Assembly (NCBI RefSeq): GCF_001654495.1
Contig: NZ_CP015849.1
Span: 868,001 to 932,000 of the forward strand
Direction of reading: 5' to 3'
DNA: 64,000 nt
Source of the DNA: Streptomyces sp. SAT1
GTDB taxonomy: Bacteria; Actinomycetota; Actinomycetes; Streptomycetales; Streptomycetaceae
How positions within the stretch are numbered: the stretch's first letter is position 1; each line of letters starts with the position of its first letter. The notes beneath the pieces are model-generated. The model was not told where the DNA came from, searched no databases, and worked only from the letters and a program-made list of their open reading frames with translations. This document shows positions 8,469 to 15,950 of this stretch, piece by piece. Made by a program: the position numbers and the translations under genes.

Positions 8469-8873
8469 ATGAAGTCGCACCAGAGCACCCAGACGATGAA
8501 GCCCGCCACCGCGGCGAAGAAGCTGGGTGTGTACCTGCCCGCCACGCCCGCCGAGTTCCAGGAGGGCGTCGTCTCGCGCGCCGAGCTGGACCAGCTCCAG
8601 GCCGATCCGCCCGAGTGGCTGCGCGAGCTGCGGCGCGACGGCCCGCACCCCCGTCCGGTGGTCGCGGCCAGGCTGGGTGTCTCCATCGCGGGCCTGGCGC
8701 GCGGCGGGGTCACCGAGGCGCTCACCACCGAGCAGATCGAGGCCCTGAAGCAGGAGGGGCCCGAGTGGCTGGAGAAGGAGCGCGCCACCCAGGCCGAGGT
8801 CCGCAAGGAGGCGGCGCGGCTGAAGAAGCGGAACGCCGAGCGGGCCGGGGAGGGTGACTCCCCGGACGCCTGA
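8469..8873 (+). CDS. DUF5997 family protein
   Basis: This 134-residue protein carries the characteristic actinobacterial segment MKPATAAKKLGVYLPATP near its start and a middle block PEWLRELRRDGPHPRPVVA, followed by a charged, probably coiled-coil C-terminus rich in Lys/Glu/Arg (PEWLEKERATQAEVRKEAAR). No enzymatic motif is visible. The repeated PEWL suggests a two-part fold. It is small, soluble and divergent from the LysR-effector-only protein. Function unknown. Confidence 0.85.
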   Translation: MKSHQSTQTMKPATAAKKLGVYLPATPAEFQEGVVSRAELDQLQADPPEWLRELRRDGPHPRPVVAARLGVSIAGLARGGVTEALTTEQIEALKQEGPEWLEKERATQAEVRKEAARLKKRNAERAGEGDSPDA

Positions 8874-9065
8874 CGCGGGGGCGGCCCGGCCGCCTCGGTA
8901 CGTCGCACAGGTGGTTCGTCCCACGCTTCCGCGCGCTCCCGTGCGCCCCCCGTGCACAGCGGAGGGCGGTCGGCGCACGCGTTGAACTGGGCAGGACATG
9001 GTTCGAGCGCCAAGCCCTGAAAGACCGCCCCATTTTTGTGTGCCGACTGAGGCAGGTGGTATTCG

Positions 9066-10667
9066 ATGAGCGGTGCGTCAACCGGTGCCGTATCCACGAC
9101 CGACCGATCCGAACGGTCCTGGACCGTGGGTACTGCGCCGGGCATATTCCCTTTCTTGAGCCACGGTATCGCCTTGTTCCGCCGTCCGCTGGATTTTCTC
9201 AACTCTCTGCCGCGGCGCGGGGACATCGTCCGGATCCGGCTGGGCCCGGTGCCCGCCTGGATCGTGTGCCATCCGGAGCTGGTCCACCGAATGCTCGTGG
9301 ACACCCGGACGTTCGACAAGGGCGGCTCCCAGTACGACCGGCTCCGGACCCTGATGGGGGACGGCCTGGTCACCAGCCGCCAGGAGACCCACCGCAGACA
9401 GCGGCGGCTGCTGCAACCGCGGTTCCACGCCACGCGCGTGGCCGCGTACACGGAGCTGATGGGCGCCGAGGCCGCGGCGCTGTGCGACACCTGGCGGCCG
9501 GGACGGCGCGTCGACGTGAGCGCGACGACGATGGCCCTCACGACCCGCGTCACCAGCCGGGTCCTGCTCTCGGACACGCTCGACGAGGCCGCGGCCGCCG
9601 AGCTGAGGGAGTGTCTGTCCACCGTGGTGCGCGGGCTGTTCGTCCGTACGGTGGTGCCGCTGGACGCGCCCTTCCGGGTGCCCCTGCCCGCCAACCGCCG
9701 CTACCGGGACGCTCTCGAACGCCTGCACGGCCTGATCGACGCGGCCGTCGCACGGCGGCGCGCCCAGGCACCGCGGGACGATCTGCTGGGCACCCTGCTG
9801 GCCGCCGAGCGCGGGCAGGACGGGCCCGCGATCACCGGGCAGGAGGTGCACGACCATCTCATCACCCTGCTGCTCACCGGGGTGGAGACCACCGCTCTCC
9901 TCCTGGCCTCCCTCTTCAGCCTGCTGGCCCGGCATCCGGAGGCCGAACGCCGGGTGCACGAGGAGGTCGACACGGTACTGGGCGGGCGCGCGCCGACCGC
10001 CGCCGAACTGCCGCTGCTGGTGCACACCGGCAACGTCGTGACCGAGACGCTGCGGCACTCCCCGCCCGGCTGGCTGTTCACCCGGGTCACCACCGAGGAG
10101 ACCGAGCTGGGCGGCTGCCGGATCCCCCGGGGCGCCACCGTCCTCTACAGCCCGTATCTGCTGCACCACGATCCCGCGTCGTTCCCCGAGCCGGAGCGGT
10201 TCCTGCCGGACCGCTGGCTGCCGGGGCGGACGGCGGCCGTGCCGCACGGCGCGATGCTGCCCTTCGCCGCGGGCAACCGCAAGTGCATCGGCGACGCGCT
10301 CGCGGTGGCGGAGGCCACGGTGGCGGTCGCGACGATCGCCGGCCGGCTGCGGCTGCGCCATCCGCCGGGACCGGTGGCGCCCCTGCGCCCGGCCGTGACG
10401 CTGGGCCCCCGGTCGCTGGTGATGACCTGCGAACCGCGGCCGGTCCGCGCGGGCCCGTCCCGGCCGGGCGCGCCGCAGCCGGGCGCGGGCCGGACCTGCC
10501 CGGCGGCGCCCGGACCGGCGCCGCTCCGACCGGCCTCCGCCGAACCGCCGCCGCTCCGACCGGCCTCCGCCGGACCGACGTCCCCCGAACCGGCACCGCC
10601 CGGACCGAGCGGGACCCCTCCGCGCTCGGTCCGCCAGCAGGACCACTCCGACCCGAAGGGCAGGTGA
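9066..10667 (+). CDS. Cytochrome P450 (terpene-locus) with proline-rich tail
   Basis: The 533-residue protein has the I-helix oxygen-binding motif TGVETT (271-276), the K-helix ETLR (Glu327, Arg330) and the heme loop FAAGNRKCIG (400-409, Cys407 as iron ligand). It likely oxidises the product of the terpene synthase whose GTG start overlaps its stop (GTGA, 10664-10667). The catalytic core ends near residue 455; the remaining roughly 75 residues are Pro/Ala/Arg-rich with a repeated LRPASA segment and are not part of the P450 fold. The ATG at 9066 has AGGTGG upstream. An electron partner is not encoded nearby. Confidence 0.95.
   Translation: MSGASTGAVSTTDRSERSWTVGTAPGIFPFLSHGIALFRRPLDFLNSLPRRGDIVRIRLGPVPAWIVCHPELVHRMLVDTRTFDKGGSQYDRLRTLMGDGLVTSRQETHRRQRRLLQPRFHATRVAAYTELMGAEAAALCDTWRPGRRVDVSATTMALTTRVTSRVLLSDTLDEAAAAELRECLSTVVRGLFVRTVVPLDAPFRVPLPANRRYRDALERLHGLIDAAVARRRAQAPRDDLLGTLLAAERGQDGPAITGQEVHDHLITLLLTGVETTALLLASLFSLLARHPEAERRVHEEVDTVLGGRAPTAAELPLLVHTGNVVTETLRHSPPGWLFTRVTTEETELGGCRIPRGATVLYSPYLLHHDPASFPEPERFLPDRWLPGRTAAVPHGAMLPFAAGNRKCIGDALAVAEATVAVATIAGRLRLRHPPGPVAPLRPAVTLGPRSLVMTCEPRPVRAGPSRPGAPQPGAGRTCPAAPGPAPLRPASAEPPPLRPASAGPTSPEPAPPGPSGTPPRSVRQQDHSDPKGR
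10521..10572 (+). repeat. 30-base-period repeat in the P450 tail
   Basis: A 22-base sequence beginning CCGCTCCGACCGG occurs identically at 10521-10542 and 10551-10572, in frame (ten codons apart), and encodes a repeated PLRPASA segment. Confidence 0.9.
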
Positions 10668-11695
10668 CCGAGGTGGCGACGCGGCAAGAGGAACGCGTAC
10701 CACGACAGGCAGTCCCGGCAGCCGAGGCGCTCTCCGACCCGGCTGCCTCGCTCAACGATCTGATCGACGCCCGCCTCCACATGCCCTATGCCTTCCGCAG
10801 CAACCCCCATGAGGCGGAGGCGGTGGCGGCCACGGACGACTGGCTGGACGACCGCGGTCTGACCGCCGATCCGGACGTCGCGGACATGATCGTCCGGACC
10901 CGGCCGGCCCAGCTCGCCTCGTACACCACCCCGGACGTCGACGCGGACATCCTGCGGCTCGTCGCCCTCCAGATCGCCTACCAGTTCGTCTTCGACGACC
11001 GGGCGGAGGAGGTCGGTGAGCAGGGACCGGACCGGCTGCTGCCCATGCTGTGCGAGAGCATCGCGGTCCTGCGCGAGGGCCGGCCGCCGACGACGCCTCT
11101 CGGGGCGGCGCTCACCGACCTCCACCGGCAGGTCCGGCGGCGCTGCACCCCCGCCCAGGCGGCACGCTGGGCCTGGTACGGCCAGGAGTACGTGCACGGG
11201 CTGATGTACGAGGCGGTGGCCCAGCACGGGTCCGCCGCGCCGCGTCTCGGGGTGTGCACGTCGATACGGTCGCTGACGGCGGGGGTGCAGCCGTTCTACC
11301 CCCTGTGCGAGGCCGCGCAGACCGGCGAACTGGCCCCGCGCGAACTCCATCACCCGCTGATGCGGCGGCTGACGGCGCTGTCCTCCGACGCCGCGGTGTG
11401 GATACCGGACCTCTACTCCGCGGTGAAGGAGCAGCGCGCCGGCGGACTGATCAACCTGGCCCTCGGCTATCAGCGGGCCCACGACTGCTCGCTGCCGGAG
11501 GCGGTGACGTCGGCCATCGGCCGGATCAACGGCACCATCCATGAGTTCGAACGGCTCCGCGCGGAACTGGCCCCTGAGCTCAGCCCCGCCGGTGCCGGCT
11601 ATGTGGACGGCATGACCGGCTGGATCCGCGGCTGCTACCACTGGTCCCGGACGGTGCCGCGGTACGCGGACTCCGCCCAGGCGCCCACCCGGTAG
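10664..11695 (+). CDS. Class I terpene synthase with altered NSE motif
   Basis: The 343-residue protein has the alpha-helical class I terpene cyclase pattern. The first metal motif is FVFDDRAEE (Asp111, Asp112, then Glu115/116). The effector Arg lies in the CTSIRSLTAG stretch, and the C-terminal RY pair is Arg333-Tyr334 (VPRY). The second metal motif, normally NDxxSxxxE, reads PDLYSAVKE (residues 248-256): Ser252 and Glu256 are kept but the metal-binding Asn is Pro248. It should cyclise an isoprenoid diphosphate, probably farnesyl or geranyl. The GTG start overlaps the P450 stop, indicating coupled translation; a second GTG at 10673 is possible. Confidence 0.9.
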   Translation: MTEVATRQEERVPRQAVPAAEALSDPAASLNDLIDARLHMPYAFRSNPHEAEAVAATDDWLDDRGLTADPDVADMIVRTRPAQLASYTTPDVDADILRLVALQIAYQFVFDDRAEEVGEQGPDRLLPMLCESIAVLREGRPPTTPLGAALTDLHRQVRRRCTPAQAARWAWYGQEYVHGLMYEAVAQHGSAAPRLGVCTSIRSLTAGVQPFYPLCEAAQTGELAPRELHHPLMRRLTALSSDAAVWIPDLYSAVKEQRAGGLINLALGYQRAHDCSLPEAVTSAIGRINGTIHEFERLRAELAPELSPAGAGYVDGMTGWIRGCYHWSRTVPRYADSAQAPTR

Positions 11696-11722
11696 CGGAC
11701 ATTCGAGGCGCGTTACCCACCT

Positions 11723-11775
11723 GGAAGAGGCGTCAATCCTCGGAGCGAGAAGATTCACCCTTCCTTGCCTCTTCC
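11723..11775. promoter_or_regulatory. 9-bp inverted repeat after the terpene synthase
   Basis: GGAAGAGGC (11723-11731) and its complement GCCTCTTCC (11767-11775) are 35 bases apart between the terpene synthase stop and the LAL regulator start. This could be a loose terminator stem or an operator for the regulator. Confidence 0.35.
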
Positions 11776-11859
11776 ATGCCCCATTCGGCCGTCCGGGGAC
11801 CACGCGGGCGTACGCTCTGGCTTCCTCGGACGGCCGAAGCACAGGAAGCGGTAGGGCAC

Positions 11860-14763
11860 ATGGCAGATGAGCCGTGGCAGTCGCACACCGGACACCGGCC
11901 CTTGCTCGAACGGCAGCGGGAACTGCGGGTGCTGGACGACGCGCTGGCCTCCCTCGCCGCGTCCGCAGAGGGGTCCCTGCGCGGCGGCGGGCTGCTGGCC
12001 TTCACCGGTCCCGCGGGGCTGGGGAAGACGACGCTCATGGCGCAGTTGCGCGCGCGGGCCCTCGCCCAGGGCTGCACGGTCCTGTCGGCCCGGGGCGGCG
12101 AGAACGAGCAGGAGCTGGCCTTCCATGTGGTCCGGCAACTGGTGCAGCCTCCGCTGGCGGCGATGCCCGAGGCCGAGCGCCGCGAGTTCCTGGGCAGTTG
12201 GTACGACATCGTCGCCACCGCGCTCGGCCTGGAGGCGTCCGACAGCGCCCGGGTGCCGGATCCGGCCGGGGTGCGTGACGGTCTCGACTGGGTGATGACA
12301 CGTCTCACCGTGGCGCGGGCACCGGTCGTGCTGCTTCTGGACGACGCGCACTGGTCCGACGCGGAGTCGCTGAGCTGGCTCGCCTCCTTCGCGCCCCGCA
12401 TCGAGAATCTTCCCCTGCTGATCGTCGTCGCCTACCGTCCCGGCGAACTGCCGCCCGAGGCCACCGCCTTCCGCACCCTGGTCGAGCACCACGAGAACCG
12501 CCCGCACGCGCTGAGGCCGCTCTCCGCCACGGGCGTGGCCCGGATCATCCGGGAACACGTGGGCGAGTCGGCCGAGGACGCGTTCTGCGAGGAGTGCTGC
12601 ACGGTCACCGAGGGCCGTCCCTTCGAGGCGGTGGAGCTGGCGATCCAGCTCGCCGAACGGCGGGTGCGCGGGACCGGGGCCGATCTGCCGGTGATGCGCG
12701 ACGTGGCCTCCGCGATCAAGGGGCCCGGTCTGCTGGACCGTCTGCGCCGACTCGGCCCCGGCACCGTCATGTTCGCCTCGGCCGCCGCCGTGCTGGGCAC
12801 CTCCGTACCGCCGGACCTGGCCGCCGCCGTCGCCGTGGTCGGGATGGAGCAGGCCGCGCAGGAGACGGCGAAGCTGCGCGCCGCCAGGATCCTCACCGAC
12901 AGTCCCGGCACCGGCGGCAATCTGGAGTTCACGCACCCGCTGATCGCCACCGCGATCTACCGGTCCATCCCGCCCGGCCTGCGGGTGGGTCTGCACAACG
13001 CCGCCGCCGAGGCCGTCCGCGCCGCCGGGCTCGGCCCCACGGCCGCCGCACGGCATCTGCTGGAAGTGCCGTGCGAGGCCAGGCCCGAGGCCGTGGCCTG
13101 TCTGCGGGAGGCCGCCCGCGAGTATCTGCGGGCCGGGGCTCCGGAGGCCGCCCGGCGGGCGCTGGCCAGGGCCCTCCAGGAACCGCCGCCGCCCGAGGAC
13201 CGGGCCGCGCTGCTGCACGAACTGGCCGGCTCGACCTTCCTCATCGAACCCGCGGCCACCGTCACCCATCTGCGGCAGGCCCTCACCGAACCCGGTCTCT
13301 CCCCCGGGCTGCGGGCCTCCATCGTCTACCGGCTGACGCAGGCGCTGGCGCACACCGACCGGATGGCGGAGGCCGCGAGCGTGGCCGCCGAGGAGGCGCA
13401 CAAGGCCACCGATCCGCGGACCCGGCTGCGCATGCAGGCCGACCACTTCGTGTGGAGCGCCTTCCGCACCGACGAACCCGACTCACCGGCCCGCTCCCGC
13501 AAACTCGCCCGCCTGGCCGAACGGCTGACCGGCCGCACCCTGGAGGAGCGCTACATCCTGGGGCTGCGCGCCTGGGACGCCATGGTGCGCGGCGAGGCGC
13601 GGCAGACGGTCCTCGACCATGCCGAGCGAGCGCTGCGCGGCGGGATGAGCTGGACCGACGAGAACCGCGGCTTCGAGGTGCCCGCCTCGGTCGCCCTGCT
13701 GTTCATGTACTGCGACCAGCCCCGGCGGGCCGAGGAACTGTTCGGCCGGGGCATCGCCGAGTGCAACGCCAAGGGCTGGCGCGGCTCCCATCTGGCCCTG
13801 GGCGAGACGCTGCTCGGTTATATCCACTACCACCGCGGCGGCCTGGCCGAGGCGGAGAACCACGTCCGCGAAGGACTGCGCGTCGCCGACCGGGTGGAGG
13901 GCGCGGTCCCGGCGCAGTGGTTCGCGATCGGTGTGCTCATCCAGACGCTGCTGGCCCGGGGCCGGATCGCCGAGGCCCGGCAGGTCGCCGACGACCACGC
14001 CTTCGGCGAGACCGTCCCGAACGCGGTGATCTACCCCGACCCGCGCACCGTGTATGCCGAACTGCTGCTGGCGGAGGGCCGCCACGCGGAGGCGGCACGG
14101 CTGCTGTCCGCCGTCGGCGACCGGCAGGACTCCCGGGCCTGGCGCAATCCCGCGTGGTGCCCCTGGCAGCTGGACCTGGCGACGGCTCTGGCACCCGTGG
14201 CGCCGGAGCGCGCCGTCTGCCTGGCCGGGGAGGCGGTCCAGCGGGCGCGGGCCTTCGGCGCGGCCTCGGCCACCGGGCAGGCGCTGCGCACGATGGCCGA
14301 GGTCACCGGCGGCCCGGCGGCGCTGGAGCTGCACGCCGAGGCGGTCTGCCTGCTGGAGGGGTCCCCGGCCGGGTACGAACTGGCCCGCGCGCTGGTGGGG
14401 CACGGAGCCGCCCTGGCCCGCAACGGCCGGCTCGCGGACGCGGCCGACCGGCTCTACCGGGGTCTTGAGACCGCGGTCCACTGCGGGGCCGAGGCCCTTG
14501 CCGTACGGGCCAGGGCGGAGCTGTCGGCGGCCGGACTGCGCCCGCTGCCGCTGCGGTACGCGCAGACCGACACGCTCACCGCGCAGGAACGCAGAGCCGC
14601 CGAACAGGCCGCGCAGGGGCATCCGGTGGCGGTGGTCGCCAAGGAACTGCGGCTCACCGAGCAGGGGGTGCGCCAGCTCCTCTCCTCCGTGTACCGCAAG
14701 GTGGGCACCGACGCCGCGGGGCTCGCCACCGCGCTGGAGACCTATCCCCGACCCTGTCCTTGA
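11860..14763 (+). CDS. LAL-type large ATP-binding LuxR-family regulator
   Basis: The 967-residue protein has an AAA/STAND ATPase at the N-terminus (Walker A GPAGLGKT at 50-57, Walker B VVLLLDDAHW around 161), a long middle of TPR-like helical repeats, and a C-terminal LuxR-like helix-turn-helix (LTAQERRAAEQAAQGH... LSSVYRKVG). LAL proteins often activate secondary-metabolite clusters, so it may control the adjacent P450/terpene synthase pair. The DNA-binding helix is degenerate: the usual SNREIAxxLxLSxxTV block is replaced by PVAVVAKELRLTEQGV. The ATG at 11860 was chosen over an upstream ATG at 11776 because the conserved region starts soon after it; the ribosome binding site is weak. Confidence 0.9.
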   Translation: MADEPWQSHTGHRPLLERQRELRVLDDALASLAASAEGSLRGGGLLAFTGPAGLGKTTLMAQLRARALAQGCTVLSARGGENEQELAFHVVRQLVQPPLAAMPEAERREFLGSWYDIVATALGLEASDSARVPDPAGVRDGLDWVMTRLTVARAPVVLLLDDAHWSDAESLSWLASFAPRIENLPLLIVVAYRPGELPPEATAFRTLVEHHENRPHALRPLSATGVARIIREHVGESAEDAFCEECCTVTEGRPFEAVELAIQLAERRVRGTGADLPVMRDVASAIKGPGLLDRLRRLGPGTVMFASAAAVLGTSVPPDLAAAVAVVGMEQAAQETAKLRAARILTDSPGTGGNLEFTHPLIATAIYRSIPPGLRVGLHNAAAEAVRAAGLGPTAAARHLLEVPCEARPEAVACLREAAREYLRAGAPEAARRALARALQEPPPPEDRAALLHELAGSTFLIEPAATVTHLRQALTEPGLSPGLRASIVYRLTQALAHTDRMAEAASVAAEEAHKATDPRTRLRMQADHFVWSAFRTDEPDSPARSRKLARLAERLTGRTLEERYILGLRAWDAMVRGEARQTVLDHAERALRGGMSWTDENRGFEVPASVALLFMYCDQPRRAEELFGRGIAECNAKGWRGSHLALGETLLGYIHYHRGGLAEAENHVREGLRVADRVEGAVPAQWFAIGVLIQTLLARGRIAEARQVADDHAFGETVPNAVIYPDPRTVYAELLLAEGRHAEAARLLSAVGDRQDSRAWRNPAWCPWQLDLATALAPVAPERAVCLAGEAVQRARAFGAASATGQALRTMAEVTGGPAALELHAEAVCLLEGSPAGYELARALVGHGAALARNGRLADAADRLYRGLETAVHCGAEALAVRARAELSAAGLRPLPLRYAQTDTLTAQERRAAEQAAQGHPVAVVAKELRLTEQGVRQLLSSVYRKVGTDAAGLATALETYPRPCP

Positions 14764-14798
14764 CCCCTTGCTCTCCTTCCCGGGCCCCGGCCGGTCGC

Positions 14799-15950
14799 CT
14801 ACGCGGCGCGGGTGCCGCCCGGACCGCGGTCGTGGTGGATCGGACCTCCCGAGCCGGTCAGGGGGGTGCCCGTCCCGCCGCGCCGGGCGGCGACGATCTC
14901 CGCCGCGATCGACAGGGCCGTCTCCTCCGGGGTACGGGCGCCGAGATCCAGGCCGATCGGGGACCGCAGCCGGTCCAGCTCCTCCTCGCTCACGCCCGCC
15001 TCGCGCAGCCGGCGTCTGCGGTCCTCGTGGGTCCGGCGCGAGCCCATGGCGCCGACGAAGGCGACCGGCATCCGCAGGGCGACCGTCAGCAGGGGGATGT
15101 CGAACTTGGCGTCATGGGTGAGCACACACAGCACCGTGCGCGGGTCGGTCGGGGTGTCCCGCAGATAGCGGTGCGGCCAGTCCACGACGATGTCGTCGGC
15201 CTCGGGGAAGCGGCCCCGGGTGGCGAAGACGGGCCGGGCGTCGCACACCGTCACGTGGTAGCCGAGGAACTTGCCCGCCCTGACCAGTGCCGCCGCGAAG
15301 TCGACCGCCCCGAAGACGATCATGCGCGGCGGCGGCACGGTCACCTCGACGAGCAGGGTCAGTCCGCCGGGGCAGTGCGAGCCGTCCTCGGACAGCTCCA
15401 CGGTCCCCGTGCGGCCGGCCTCCAGCAGCGCCCTGGCCTCGGCCACCGCGGTGCGGGCCGCCTCCGGATGGTCACCGAACCCGCCGTCCTGCGCGCCCTC
15501 GTCGGTGCCGTCCGCCCGGACCAGGACCGTGGCGCCGAGCAGCCGTTCCGGGCCGCGGACGATCCGGGCGAGGGCCACCGGCTCGTCGCGGACGGCGGCC
15601 GCCAGCGCCGCCCCGAGCACCGTGCGCACCGGCGCCTGCGCACCGACCGGGGTGATCATCATGCCGATGGTCCCGCCGCAGGTCAGGCCGACCGCGAAGG
15701 CGTCCTCGTCGCTGTAGCCGAACTCCTCCAGGACGGTGGTGCCGTCCTGGAGGGCCTGTCGGCACAGGTCGTAGACCGCTCCTTCCACACAGCCGCCGGA
15801 GACCGAGCCGATGACGGTGCCCTCGCTGTCGACGGCGAGGGCAGCGCCCGGACCGCGCGGCGCGCTGCCGCCGACGGTGACCACGGTGGCCACGGCGTAG
15901 GCCCGGCCCTCCTCCGTCCAGCGGTGCAGCTCCTCGGCGATGTCAAGCAT
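14799..15950 (-). CDS. XdhC/CoxI-type molybdenum cofactor insertion protein
   Basis: The 383-residue protein shows the XdhC N-terminal domain (AVATVVTVGGSAPRGPGA, GSVSGGCVEGAV with the conserved Cys, LTCGGTIGMMI) and the C-terminal Rossmann domain (MIVFGAVDFAAALVRAGKFLG, CDARPVFATRGRFP, FVGAMGSRRTHEDR). XdhC proteins bind molybdenum cofactor, add the equatorial sulfido ligand with a cysteine desulfurase, and insert it into hydroxylases of the xanthine dehydrogenase family. It is the last gene of the operon and its start overlaps the end of the Mo-subunit gene by 8 bases. Confidence 0.93.
   Translation of the reverse strand: MLDIAEELHRWTEEGRAYAVATVVTVGGSAPRGPGAALAVDSEGTVIGSVSGGCVEGAVYDLCRQALQDGTTVLEEFGYSDEDAFAVGLTCGGTIGMMITPVGAQAPVRTVLGAALAAAVRDEPVALARIVRGPERLLGATVLVRADGTDEGAQDGGFGDHPEAARTAVAEARALLEAGRTGTVELSEDGSHCPGGLTLLVEVTVPPPRMIVFGAVDFAAALVRAGKFLGYHVTVCDARPVFATRGRFPEADDIVVDWPHRYLRDTPTDPRTVLCVLTHDAKFDIPLLTVALRMPVAFVGAMGSRRTHEDRRRRLREAGVSEEELDRLRSPIGLDLGARTPEETALSIAAEIVAARRGGTGTPLTGSGGPIHHDRGPGGTRAA

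Noticed and set aside
9038..10663. A possible long N-terminal extension of the terpene synthase over the P450 gene
   Set aside because: The extension lies in another frame over the P450 gene and is Arg/Gly/Pro-rich without homology. The GTG at 10664, overlapping the P450 stop, is the credible start.
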